Positions 46,211-55,005 of a stretch of DNA of 64,000 bases are shown here, one piece after another. Position 1 is the first letter of the stretch. Every line of letters starts with the position of its first letter. The DNA is from Rhizobium sp. G21 (GTDB taxonomy: Bacteria; Pseudomonadota; Alphaproteobacteria; Rhizobiales; Rhizobiaceae), in assembly GCF_014158035.1 (NCBI RefSeq), contig NZ_JACFXW010000001.1:868001-932000 (forward strand), read 5' to 3'. A program made the position numbers and the translations under genes. Under the pieces are notes generated by a model. The model ran no database searches and was not told the origin of the DNA. It saw only the letters and a program-made list of their open reading frames with translations.

Positions 46211-47159
46211 TCAGCCGTTGAGGGCCGAAAGCGCGGCTGATGATGTCCTGCGGGCCGTTGACGGCCACGCCTGTCACGGTCTTGTCGATGCGGCGCGCGA
46301 GCCCGGTCAGCACCTTGCCCGCGCCGATTTCATAAAGCGTGGTCACGCCGTTGGTGGCAAACCACTCCACCGTCTCGCGCCAGCGCACCTGGCCGGTCAC
46401 CTGCTTGACGAGGAGCGAGGCGATCTCGGCGGGATCGGTCACCGGGGCGACCGCGACATTGGCGATCACCGGAACGACCGGGCTGTTGATCGTGACCTTG
46501 GACAGCGCCTCCGCCATCGCATCGGCGGCAGGCGCCATCAGCGACGAATGGAACGGCGCCGACACCGGCAAGAGAATGGCGCGCTTGGCGCCCTTTGCCG
46601 TGGCGAGCGCGCAGGCGCGATCGACCGCGCCCTTCTCTCCCGAGATCACCAATTGTCCGCCGCCATTGTCATTGGCGATCTGGCAACCACCGTCAGCCTC
46701 AGAGGCTTCAGCGCAGACGGCTTCGACATCCGTCTGTTCCAGCCCGATGATGGCGGCCATGGCGCCCTTGCCGGAGGGAACCGCGGCCTGCATGGCGTTG
46801 CCGCGAATGCGGAGCAGTCGTGCGGCGTCGCCGATCGAGAAAGCGCCGGCGGCGGCAAGCGCCGAATATTCGCCGAGCGAATGGCCGGCGACATAAGCGA
46901 TCTTGCTCTCGAGATCGAGGCCGCGGGCTTCGAGCACGCGGATGGCGGCGAGCGACACGGCCATGAGCGCCGGCTGGGCATTGGCCGTCAGCGTCAGCCT
47001 GTCTTCGGGGCCGTCCCACATCGTGGTGGTCAGCTTTTCGCCGAGCGCTTCGTCGACCTCATCGAACACGGCGCGGGCTTCAGGGAAAGCCTCGGCGAGG
47101 TCCTTGCCCATGCCGACGGCCTGGCTGCCCTGGCCAGGAAAGGTGAATGCGACCGCCAT
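46211..47159 (-). CDS. fabD: Malonyl-CoA:ACP transacylase (frameshift at the C-terminus)
   Basis: A protein of about 315 residues that charges ACP with malonate. The nucleophile Ser94 is in AGHSLGEYSA, and the catalytic His is in VSAPFHSSLM. As sequenced the frame continues through a nonsense linker (AFGPQRLIRRQQKR) into fabG. Removing one base in GCGCGG (46231-46236) gives the ending DIISALSALNG and a TGA at 46211. The start at 47159 (MAVAFTFPGQGSQ) is family-typical. Confidence 0.93.
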
Positions 47160-47332
47160 TGGGTGTCTCCCTTTATGGTTTTTGTCTTCCAATTCACACA
47201 ATGTTGCAGCCTGTCAAGCTTCGCGCTCCGAGATAATCAGGCTTTTCCCGCCATATTCTCCCGTTCCGCCATCTTGCGGCGCAATAAAATCGGCCTACAT
47301 TTCGCCCGATTTTCACATCGGAGCCATTTCCC

Positions 47333-48355
47333 ATGAAATTCCATTCTCTCGGCCGGACCGGCATTTCCGTGTCAGAAATCTGCCTGGGCACCATGACCTG
47401 GGGCGGCGACCAGAACGACCAGGCCGACGGTTTCGAACAGATGGACCATGCGGTCGAGGCCGGCGTCAACTTCTTCGACACCGCCGAACTCTACCCGGTC
47501 ACGCCGCTGTCGGCGGAAACGCAAGGCGCGACCGAATCCATCATCGGCGAATGGATGAAGGCGCGAGGCAATCGCGACAAGATCGTCGTGGCGACCAAGA
47601 TTTCCGGCCCGGGCCGCAGCTATATCCGCGGCGGCGCGCCGATCAACCGCAAGGAGATCGAGGATGCGCTGGAGCAGTCGCTGAAGCGCCTCAGGACCGA
47701 TTACATCGATCTCTACCAGCTGCACTGGCCCAATCGCGGTCACTATCATTTCCGCCAGATCTGGAACTACCATCCGGAGAAGCAGCCGCCCAAGGCCGAA
47801 ATCCTCGACAATATGCTCGAATGCCTGGAAACGCTGGATGAAGCGGTGAAGGCCGGCAAGGTCCGCGCCGTCGGCCTCTCCAACGAAACCGCCTGGGGCA
47901 CGATGCAGTTCCTCGACCTCGCCGAAAAGCATGGGCTGCCGCGCATGGCTTCGGTACAGAACGAATATAACCTGCTCTATCGCGCCCATGATTTCGACTA
48001 TGCCGAACTCACCCATCACGAACAGGTCGGGCTCCTCTCCTACTCGCCTCTGGCCGCCGGTCTGCTCAGCGGAAAATATCTCAACGGCCAAAAGCCCGAA
48101 GGCAGTCGCGCCGCCATCAACGGCGATCTCGGCGGCCGCTTCCAGCCGCTGCAGGAGCCGGCGGTTGCGGCCTATGTCGACGTCGCCCGCCGGTATGGGC
48201 TCGACCCGTCGGCCATGGCGCTGGCCTGGTGCCTGACGCGGCCTTTCATGACTTCGGTGATCATCGGCGCGACGACGATGGAGCAGCTGAAGATCAATCT
48301 CTCTGCTGCCGATCTGGCGCTTTCCCCGAAATTCAGCAGGAAATTGCCGGCGTGA
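47333..48355 (+). CDS. Aldo/keto reductase, Tas-like
   Basis: A 340-residue TIM-barrel oxidoreductase. Conserved features are MKFHSLGRTGISVSEICLGTMTWG, the catalytic Asp and Tyr in FFDTAELYP, and Lys in VVATKISG, with YQLHWPNR (His). The Tas/YghZ branch best fits the long insert after the lysine strand. NADP(H) specificity is likely; the substrate is unknown. It is divergent from fabD. Confidence 0.88.
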   Translation: MKFHSLGRTGISVSEICLGTMTWGGDQNDQADGFEQMDHAVEAGVNFFDTAELYPVTPLSAETQGATESIIGEWMKARGNRDKIVVATKISGPGRSYIRGGAPINRKEIEDALEQSLKRLRTDYIDLYQLHWPNRGHYHFRQIWNYHPEKQPPKAEILDNMLECLETLDEAVKAGKVRAVGLSNETAWGTMQFLDLAEKHGLPRMASVQNEYNLLYRAHDFDYAELTHHEQVGLLSYSPLAAGLLSGKYLNGQKPEGSRAAINGDLGGRFQPLQEPAVAAYVDVARRYGLDPSAMALAWCLTRPFMTSVIIGATTMEQLKINLSAADLALSPKFSRKLPA

Positions 48356-48452
48356 TCAGGCGATATCCGATGCCTATTTGAGAGAAGCCTGATTTTCGGG
48401 ACAATCGTAACGATCGGGTAAACCCGATCTTCACTCATGTTCCGCTAGGATA

Positions 48453-48471
48453 CAGATGAGCTTTTCATCTG
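48453..48471 (+). promoter_or_regulatory. Hairpin overlapping the ribosome binding site of the TadG-like gene
   Basis: CAGATGA (48453-48459) pairs with TCATCTG (48465-48471) around GCTTT. The last stem base is the first G of GGAG (48471-48474), nine bases before the ATG at 48483. A structure here could limit ribosome access. Confidence 0.35.
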
Positions 48472-48482
48472 GAGCCTGCGGC

Positions 48483-49727
48483 ATGAGAAATTTACCAACG
48501 CTCGATGTCCTTCGGGCGTTTTTCCACGATATAAGAGGCAATGTGGCTCTGGTTGCAGCCCTGGCGATGCCGGTCGTTCTCGGAGGCGTCGGCGCGGCGA
48601 TAGACTACGGCATGGCGTCGGATCAACGGCAGCTGATGCAGTCGTCGCTCGATGCGGGCGTGCTGGCGGCCGTGCGCGAAACCACCGATGCGTCGCGCCG
48701 CAGCATCATCGAAAAATACATGTCGGCCAATTTTCTCGGCGCGACGCTGGCGCCGGACGGCAAGCCGCGCCAGCTCGAGACGATCGATTACACCACCCAA
48801 CTTTCGCTCAAGACCAATTCGGACAATTCGCTGACGGCGACGTTCACCCGATCCTACAACACCAGCTTCATGGGTCTCTTCGGCTTCAAGACGCTCACGC
48901 TCAGGGTGAAATCAACGGCGGCCATGTCGCAATCGGGCCCCTGCATCACCGTGCTCGGCAGTTCGGGACAGGATGTGCTCATCAATTCCGGCGCGAACGT
49001 GACCTCGAGCGACTGCAAGATGCATGTGCGGTCGACCGCCAATCCGGCGTTCATCATGAACAGCGGCTCGACGATCAACCTGGCCGAATTCTGCGTCAAG
49101 GGCGTCAACTATATCAAGAACGGCGGCACGCTCGCCAATCTCAAGACGGGCTGCGCGGCGCAGACCGATCCCTATGCAAGCGCTTTCACGGAACCGACGG
49201 TGCCCTCGACATGCACCACCAGTGGATATTTCAACAGCAATACGGTGACGATGGAGCCGGGCGTCCATTGCGACACGGGCTTCAACGGCAGCCCGACCAT
49301 CACCTTCAAGCCGGGCCTGCACATCATCAAGGGCCGGATGATCATCAACTCCGGCGCGACGGTGAACGCGACGGGCGTCACCTTCTATTTCCCGGACGTG
49401 AGCAGCGAAATCCGCGCCAATGGCGGCCTGACCTTCACCGCCTCTGCGCCCACCAGCGGGACCTATAAAGGCGTGCTGATGTTCGAAAAGACCTCGAACG
49501 CCTCCAACAACGCCAACAAGACCCAATATATCTTCAACGGCTCGAACGGCGAAAACCTCGAGGGCATCATCTATCTGCCCAACCGCAACGTGACCTACAA
49601 CTCCACCACCAATGTCACCGAAAAGATCTCGATGGTCGTCAACCAGATGATCATAAACTCGGCGAACTGGAAGATTTCGGCCTATGGCGGATCCTCCGGC
49701 AGCGAGGGGGCGCGGCTTACGGAGTGA
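48483..49727 (+). CDS. TadG-like pilus/surface protein
   Basis: A 414-residue protein with an N-terminal Tad-type membrane helix (DIRGNVALVAALAMPVVLGGVGAAIDYG) in the position used by TadE/TadG proteins. A long Ser/Thr/Asn-rich surface domain follows, with repeated beta-strand turns (INSGANVTSSDCKMHV, IMNSGSTINLAEFCV, MIINSGATVNATGVTF) that suggest a right-handed beta-helix. There is no von Willebrand domain. It lies 19 kb from the TadE-like pair. The upstream in-frame start at 48456 lacks a ribosome binding site. Confidence 0.8.
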   Translation: MRNLPTLDVLRAFFHDIRGNVALVAALAMPVVLGGVGAAIDYGMASDQRQLMQSSLDAGVLAAVRETTDASRRSIIEKYMSANFLGATLAPDGKPRQLETIDYTTQLSLKTNSDNSLTATFTRSYNTSFMGLFGFKTLTLRVKSTAAMSQSGPCITVLGSSGQDVLINSGANVTSSDCKMHVRSTANPAFIMNSGSTINLAEFCVKGVNYIKNGGTLANLKTGCAAQTDPYASAFTEPTVPSTCTTSGYFNSNTVTMEPGVHCDTGFNGSPTITFKPGLHIIKGRMIINSGATVNATGVTFYFPDVSSEIRANGGLTFTASAPTSGTYKGVLMFEKTSNASNNANKTQYIFNGSNGENLEGIIYLPNRNVTYNSTTNVTEKISMVVNQMIINSANWKISAYGGSSGSEGARLTE

Positions 49728-50133
49728 CGAAAGGCCGTCCGCCTTGTGGCGGCAACGCGGATGCGCGCTCCTCAACCGGCGCGCCTTCCGACCTTTGATC
49801 GACCCGACGCACGCCTTCGGCCAGCCAGAGCGCATGCACCGCCGTCCAATCGGGCCGGGTCGCGGCGTCGAAACCGAAGGCATAGCCCATCCCCAGCGTC
49901 GGAAAAGCCTGCATGGCGCAGCGATGGGCGCCGGCGCGTAGATAGGCGAGCATCGCGGTGCGGTCGGTCCAGACCGTCAGCGTGTGATGGACGCCGTCGA
50001 TCTTGCGCGCATCGGCGAAGAGATTGCCTTCCGCGCGCCGCGCCTGCGACATGCTGCGGACGGCGTGGAAGGCGAAGCGCGGAAGACGCCAAACGCTGCG
50101 CACCCGCATGCCGGTGATGCTGACATAGGGCAT
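49717..50133 (-). CDS. Hypothetical protein, monooxygenase-like (CrtA/DUF3291-type) fold suspected
   Basis: A 138-residue protein with MPYVSITGMRVRSVWRLPRFAFHAVRSMSQA, then HHTLTVWTDRTAMLAYLRAGAHRCAM. The pattern 'ligand-His-His-T-L-T-x-W ... A-M-x-x-Y ... G-x-H' resembles dimeric alpha/beta-barrel proteins (antibiotic biosynthesis monooxygenase-like, DUF3291). It follows tspO by 15 bases and is probably cotranscribed. Function unknown. Confidence 0.6.
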   Translation of the reverse strand: MPYVSITGMRVRSVWRLPRFAFHAVRSMSQARRAEGNLFADARKIDGVHHTLTVWTDRTAMLAYLRAGAHRCAMQAFPTLGMGYAFGFDAATRPDWTAVHALWLAEGVRRVDQRSEGAPVEERASALPPQGGRPFVTP

Positions 50134-50148
50134 GAACGATCCTTTTCC

Positions 50149-50616
50149 TCACGGATTGAGAAGCACGAGCGAAACATTCAGAAGCGTGGCGAAGCTGACC
50201 CAGGCGAGATAGGGCGCAAACAGCAGCGCCGCGAGGCGATCGCGACGCCAGGTCGTGGCGATGAAGCCGGCGATGGCGGCCCACAGAGCCAGGACGATGG
50301 CGACCGATCCCCAACGCCAATGCAGCGTGAACCAGGCCAGCGACCAGGCCCAGTTGAGCGCCATCTGCGCCACCCAGAGCTTCATCTCCGGGCCATGACG
50401 ATCCTGCATGAACACGCGCCAGCCGGCGATGCCGATCAGGATGTAGAGGATGGTCCAGGCCGGCGCGAAAACCCAAGCGGGCGGATTAAAAGGCGGCTTG
50501 TTCAGGTTGGCGTACCAATCGCCGGGTGGATTGGACATTCCGATATAGATCCCCACGCCAAGAACCCCGGCGACGAATGCGATCAGGGTGACGGTGGAAC
50601 GGGAAGTCTGCGACAT
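50149..50616 (-). CDS. tspO: TspO/MBR-family membrane protein
   Basis: A 155-residue five-helix protein with the TspO pattern: NPPGDWYANLNKPPFNPPAWVFAPAWTILYILIGIAGW and the Trp-rich NWAWSLAWFTLHW. In bacteria it binds porphyrins and modulates tetrapyrrole or stress responses. The gene is transcribed toward the small monooxygenase-like gene. Confidence 0.93.
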   Translation of the reverse strand: MSQTSRSTVTLIAFVAGVLGVGIYIGMSNPPGDWYANLNKPPFNPPAWVFAPAWTILYILIGIAGWRVFMQDRHGPEMKLWVAQMALNWAWSLAWFTLHWRWGSVAIVLALWAAIAGFIATTWRRDRLAALLFAPYLAWVSFATLLNVSLVLLNP

Positions 50617-50848
50617 TTGCGCCTCCTTGCGGCCCCGCTTCGGGCTCGGTTGTCCTTGTTACGTCTGCGCCGGCCCGTTGGCTCGCTCCTCCGACCAGGC
50701 TCGACGCGATGAAACGGCGAAGTAGCCGTCGACGGCCGCCCGCTACAAAGAACAGGCGTCGTTCAGATATTGCTAACCCTGTTCGCTAGATAGTGAGGAC
50801 GCCAACGCAAAAGCGACGGCTCTCGCTTTCAGGAAGGCAAGCTCGGCG

Positions 50849-52355
50849 ATGGACATCAAACGTTTCGGCCTGGCCTGCCTCGCCGTCCTGGCGCTGGCGG
50901 CCGCCATCCGGCTACCGGGTCTGACCCGGGAATCGTTCTGGCTCGACGAAGCCTATAGCGCGCTTTTTCCGCCAAATCACTGTCCGAGCTCTGGGGCGAC
51001 GCGCCCTCCTATGAAACCCATCCACCTTTCTTCTATTCGCTATTGAAAGCTTGGTCGGCGGTGTTCGGACGGAGCGAGGCCGGGTTGCGCAGCCTCTCGC
51101 TCGTCGCCGATCTGGCCGCCATCGGCCTCGTCGCCTGTTCGTCGCGTCTCCTCGACCTGCCCAAACGAGGCGACGCCATCGCCTTGGGGGCGGCGCTGTT
51201 GCTGGCCGCGCATGGCGACATGGTCAACAGGGCCGCCGATGCGCGTCCCTATGCGCTGATGACGCTTTTCGTGACTGTGGCGATGTTCGCCAGCCTGCGG
51301 CTGATCAAGCGCCTCGGCGATAACCGCGCGGGGCGATCGACGCCGGTCCTGGCCGATCTCGCGCTGCTCTCGGTCGCCGGAGGCCTCATCCTCTGGCTTC
51401 ACAACACCGGCTTCTTCATCTGCCTCGGTCTGTGGTCCGGTCTCGCCGTCGCCGTCATCATGGTCCGTCCGCCCAATATGTTTGGCAGCCTGGCGGGAAT
51501 CGTCGCGTCCGGGCTCGGGGCGCTGATCATCTGGTCGCCGGCTCTGCCGATTTTTCTCGAACAGGGCCGCGCGATGGCGGCGATGCCGTTCTGGACGCAG
51601 GCAAAAGCCGCCGATGCGTTCGCGGTCTTGCCGCTGATTTCAGGCGGAGGCTTCGCCGTTGCGCCCGTCGTCGTCGGAATGGCGCTCGGCTTCCGGCGGC
51701 TATGGGCGATCGACAGGCCGGTGGCGATCTTTGCGGCAACCACGCTCTTTCTGCCGCTTGCTCTCGTCCTGGCCACACATTTCATCGCAAAACCGATCTT
51801 CATCGACCGGCTCTTCGCCTGGATGACGCCGGCTTGCCTCGTCGTCGCGGCAATCGGCCTTGCCGATCTGGCGGCGCGACGGCGCGGGCTCGCCATCGCG
51901 ACCGTGCTGCTCATCGTCCTGAGCAACGCGGCGACGATCCTCGGCGGCAAGCCGGTGAAGGAGCCGTGGCGCGAGATCGTCGCGACGATCGCGCGCGAGA
52001 GCCGGCCGGGCGACCGCATCGTCGCCTCGCCCAACGAAGTCTTCGCGCCGTTCGCCTTTTACGCCCCCGGCCAGACAGACCTGCCCCCATCCTCTTTGCG
52101 CCGGGGCCGTTTCCAGTGCGGGATGCGGCGCGCCGCTACATCACCAATCTCGGCGCTCCGGCGATCGAGACCTCGGATGCTCCCGCGCTGCAAAAGGCGA
52201 TTGACGGAGCCGATCGCGTCTGGCTAATCGAGCGTAAAGCCGAGCTCTTCGATCCCGGCGGCGTGGTCAGGCAGGTCGTATCAAAGGGACGCGCCATCGC
52301 CTTTTCCGCCCGTAACGGCGACATTGTCGTCGAGCTCCATGTCCGCAACCGGTGA
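50849..52355 (+). CDS. GT39-type glycosyltransferase, ArnT/PMT-like (two frameshifts)
   Basis: A polytopic protein of about 503 residues. The N-terminus has the GT39/GT83 signature RLPGLTRESFWLDEAYSALF, with the acidic pair that binds the polyprenyl-phosphate sugar donor. Two single-base losses break it: a T in 50964-50968 (restoring SALFSAKSLSELWGDAP) and a C in 52084-52088 (restoring DLPPILFAPGPFPVRD). Many membrane helices follow. It is probably a lipid-linked sugar transferase acting at the periplasmic face. It overlaps the second GT39 gene. Confidence 0.8.
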
Positions 52356-53847
52356 GCACCCGGCCGTTGTCGCGGCCCCGCCGCAGAGTGAGCCCGCAAT
52401 GACCGTCCGCGCCAGCCTCGTCATCATCCTCGCCGTCACCGTCTGGCGGATCGTCTGGCTCGCCTTCGATCGCACCGACCTGTTTGTCGACGAAGCGCAA
52501 TACTGGCTGTGGTCGCAGCATCTGGATTTCGGCTATTACTCCAAGCCGCCGATGATCGCCTGGATCATCGCGGCGGTCACGGGCGCGTCCGGTTCGAGCG
52601 ACATTGTCTGGATCAGGCTGTGCGGCCCGCTCCTGCACGCCGCCAATGCGCTGATGCTGATGGCGGCGGCCCGGCGCGTGACTTCGCCGGAAAACGCCGC
52701 CTGGGTGGGCGCGAGCTACATCGCCATCCCCGCCGTCACGCTGTCGGCCTATATGTTCTCCACCGACGTGCCGCTGATCTTCTTCATCGCGCTGACGCTG
52801 TGGGCCTATCTCGGCCTCACCGAAAAACGGTCTGTCACGCTCGCGCTCGTCATGGGCCTCGGCGTCGGCTGCGCCTTCCTGTCCAAATATGCGTTGCTGT
52901 TCCTGCTGCCGGGCGGCGCGCTGGCGCTTCTGCTCATCCCGCAGGCGCGGATCGCCATCCGCGATTTCGCGATCTCGGTCGTCGTCGCGGCCCTCGTCGC
53001 CGCGCCCAATCTTCTCTGGAACCTCACCCATGGCGGCGCGACGGTGAAGCATACGGAAGACATAGCCAGATGGGACCAGATGGCGCTGAAGCCGCTCAAG
53101 GCGCTGGAATTCTTCGGCGCGCAATTGGCGGTGATGGGGCCAATCCTGTTTGCGGCGCTGCTTTATGCTGGCTTTCTGGCGATCCGCCGGCGGGCGGAGC
53201 CGCATGAACGCATCCTTCTCTGGCTGTCGCTGCCGGTGGTGGGGCTGATCACGTTGCAGGCCTTGATCGCCAAGGCCGAGGCCAATTGGGCGGCCTCCGC
53301 CTATGCCGCCGGCGCCATCGTCGCCGTGATGCTGCTCGCCCGGCTCTGGCCGCGCGGGCTGACGCTGTCGCTGGCGCTGACGGGGGCGATTGCGCTGGCC
53401 TTCCCGATCCTGCCCGCTTTTCCCGATGCGATCCCCTTCGGTCTCATCAAGCGCAATACCGGCCGTTCCGAGGTGAGCCTGAAGGCCGAAGAACTGGCCC
53501 GCGCAGCAGGTCTGTCAATTATCGTCTCCGACAACCGGGACATGCTCGCCGACCTCTTCCATACGCTACGCGACTCGACACTGACGCTGAAGGCGCGCGC
53601 ACCGGCGGGCTTTCCAGAAAACTATTATGAGCAGACATTCCCCTATCCGCCCCCGGAGAACAGTTATGCCCGCTCCATGGATTTCGACATGGCCGAGCGC
53701 GTCCTATTCGTTACCCGGAAACCTTTCATCTGTGAGGTCGCACAGCCGAAACTTCTCGCCGCCTGGACGCCGGACAACGGCTATTATCGCGGGCGAACGA
53801 TCTACGCCTATGAAACGCAAGTTGGCTGCCTGGAGCCGCGCGGCTGA
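52339..53847 (+). CDS. GT39-type glycosyltransferase, ArnT-like
   Basis: A polytopic protein of about 502 residues with the donor-binding block RTDLFVDEAQYWLWSQHLDFGYYSKPPMIAW (DExxYW then YYSKPP), typical of ArnT/PMT-2 transferases. A soluble C-terminal part follows (about 385-502, RNTGRSEVSLKAEELARAAGLSIIV). It starts inside the 3' end of the previous gene and is therefore coupled to it. Target could be lipid A, O-antigen or a hopanoid; the sequence does not say. Confidence 0.85.
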   Translation: MSATGEHPAVVAAPPQSEPAMTVRASLVIILAVTVWRIVWLAFDRTDLFVDEAQYWLWSQHLDFGYYSKPPMIAWIIAAVTGASGSSDIVWIRLCGPLLHAANALMLMAAARRVTSPENAAWVGASYIAIPAVTLSAYMFSTDVPLIFFIALTLWAYLGLTEKRSVTLALVMGLGVGCAFLSKYALLFLLPGGALALLLIPQARIAIRDFAISVVVAALVAAPNLLWNLTHGGATVKHTEDIARWDQMALKPLKALEFFGAQLAVMGPILFAALLYAGFLAIRRRAEPHERILLWLSLPVVGLITLQALIAKAEANWAASAYAAGAIVAVMLLARLWPRGLTLSLALTGAIALAFPILPAFPDAIPFGLIKRNTGRSEVSLKAEELARAAGLSIIVSDNRDMLADLFHTLRDSTLTLKARAPAGFPENYYEQTFPYPPPENSYARSMDFDMAERVLFVTRKPFICEVAQPKLLAAWTPDNGYYRGRTIYAYETQVGCLEPRG

Positions 53848-53851
53848 GGGG

Positions 53852-53879
53852 TTGCAATCCCCGGCTTTCCGTGTATAAG
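53852..53879 (+). promoter_or_regulatory. Promoter of the rpsF operon
   Basis: TTGCAA (53852-53857), 16 bases, TATAAG (53874-53879). Transcription would start near 53886, giving a leader of about 225 bases before rpsF. Confidence 0.5.
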
Positions 53880-53928
53880 CCCGCACATCAAACATCTGGT
53901 CTTATTGGCTGGTGGCTGTACGGAAGGC

Positions 53929-53974
53929 CGGTTTCGAGAATGAAACCGCTTGGAGCCAGAGGGTTCCGGCTTCC
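53929..53974 (+). promoter_or_regulatory. Structured 5' leader of rpsF
   Basis: CGGTTTC (53929-53935) pairs with GAAACCG (53942-53948). Directly after, GGAGCC (around 53951) can pair with GGCTTCC (around 53970), enclosing a CCG. Many bacteria have an rpsF leader where the S6:S18 complex binds a CCG-containing hairpin; this could be such an element but I cannot verify the consensus. Confidence 0.35.
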
Positions 53975-54112
53975 CGTGTCTCCGCTCTCGACCGTGAACC
54001 GTAAAGACGCTTTTCTTGCCCGCGAGGTCCGCCTCGCACCCTGAGATCAGTCGTTGAGGCTTGGCGCCAAACCGGATGGGATTGATGAAACGCAAGAAAG
54101 GCAAAGAGTTTC

Positions 54113-54553
54113 ATGGCTCTCTATGAACACATTCTCCTTGCACGTCAGGATCTCGCAGCCCCGCAGGTCGACGCTATCGTCGAAACCTACAAGGGCGTGA
54201 TCGAAGCCGCTGGCGGCAAAGTTGGTCGCATCGAAAACTGGGGCCTCAAGGGCCTGACCTACCGCATCAAGAAGAACCGCAAGGCCTTCTACGTTCTCAT
54301 GGACGTTGACGCCCCGGCTGCCGCGATGCAGGAAGTCGAGCGCCAGGAGCGCTACAACGAAGACATCCTCCGCTTCATGACCGTCAAGGTCGAAGCTCAC
54401 GAGGAAGGCCCCTCCGCCATGATGCAGAAGCGCGACCGCGACGACCGTCCGCGCCGCGAAGATGGCGACCGTCCGTTCCGTCCGCGCCGCGAAGACGGCG
54501 ACCGTCCGCCGCGTCGTGATGGCGACCGTCCGTTCCGTCCGCGCGAATCCTAA
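54113..54553 (+). CDS. rpsF: 30S ribosomal protein S6
   Basis: A 146-residue S6 ([47 protein letters not shown]). After about residue 104 it carries a charged tail made of repeated (R/P)[15 protein letters not shown] units. S6 binds S18 in the platform of the 30S subunit. It heads the operon with rpsR, the DUF2232 gene and rplI. Confidence 0.97.
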   Translation: MALYEHILLARQDLAAPQVDAIVETYKGVIEAAGGKVGRIENWGLKGLTYRIKKNRKAFYVLMDVDAPAAAMQEVERQERYNEDILRFMTVKVEAHEEGPSAMMQKRDRDDRPRREDGDRPFRPRREDGDRPPRRDGDRPFRPRES

Positions 54554-54565
54554 GGAGATCCTGTA

Positions 54566-54814
54566 ATGGCTGACACTTCCTCCGCTCCGGCGCGCCGTCC
54601 GTTCCATCGTCGTCGCAAGACCTGCCCGTTCTCGGGCGCCAATGCGCCGCGCATCGATTACAAGGACGTCAAGCTCCTGTCGCGCTACATTTCCGAGCGC
54701 GGCAAGATCGTTCCTTCGCGCATCACCGCCGTTTCCCAGAAGAAGCAGCGCGAACTGGCCCAGGCCATCAAGCGCGCCCGCTTCCTCGGCCTGCTGCCCT
54801 ACGTCGTCGCTTAA
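54566..54814 (+). CDS. rpsR: 30S ribosomal protein S18
   Basis: An 82-residue basic protein with [42 protein letters not shown], a complete S18. It forms a heterodimer with S6. AAGGAGATCC precedes the ATG. Confidence 0.97.
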   Translation: MADTSSAPARRPFHRRRKTCPFSGANAPRIDYKDVKLLSRYISERGKIVPSRITAVSQKKQRELAQAIKRARFLGLLPYVVA

Positions 54815-54869
54815 TCGCGGCTGACTCTGCGGCAAGACTCAGCGTCATCTGACTCTGCGTCATGACTTG

Positions 54870-54895
54870 AGGGGACGGCGGCTTCGCCCTCCCCT
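54870..54895 (+). terminator. Terminator-like hairpin after rpsR
   Basis: AGGGGACGGCG (54870-54880) pairs with CGCCCTCCCCT (54885-54895) with one mismatch around a GCTT loop, followed by TTCCCTTCC. It may reduce read-through into the DUF2232 gene. Upstream the decamer TGACTCTGCG occurs twice within 40 bases. Confidence 0.45.
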
Positions 54896-55005
54896 TTCCC
54901 TTCCGCGGTGGGCGCGGATCGGAACTTTGAAATCCCATGTTGGGGACCTTGCGGAAACGCCTCCCCTAACTGCGAACCCCTCGGGCGCAGGACAGCGAGA
55001 GTTTG

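Noticed and set aside
45471..47336. A 621-codon plus-strand open frame opposite fabD and fabG
   Set aside because: Fully antisense to two well-conserved genes, with no domain and shadow-type composition.
54821..54860. Twofold TGACTCTGCG direct repeat after rpsR as a regulatory site
   Set aside because: The two copies are short and lie in a transcribed spacer just before a terminator-like hairpin; nothing links them to a regulator.
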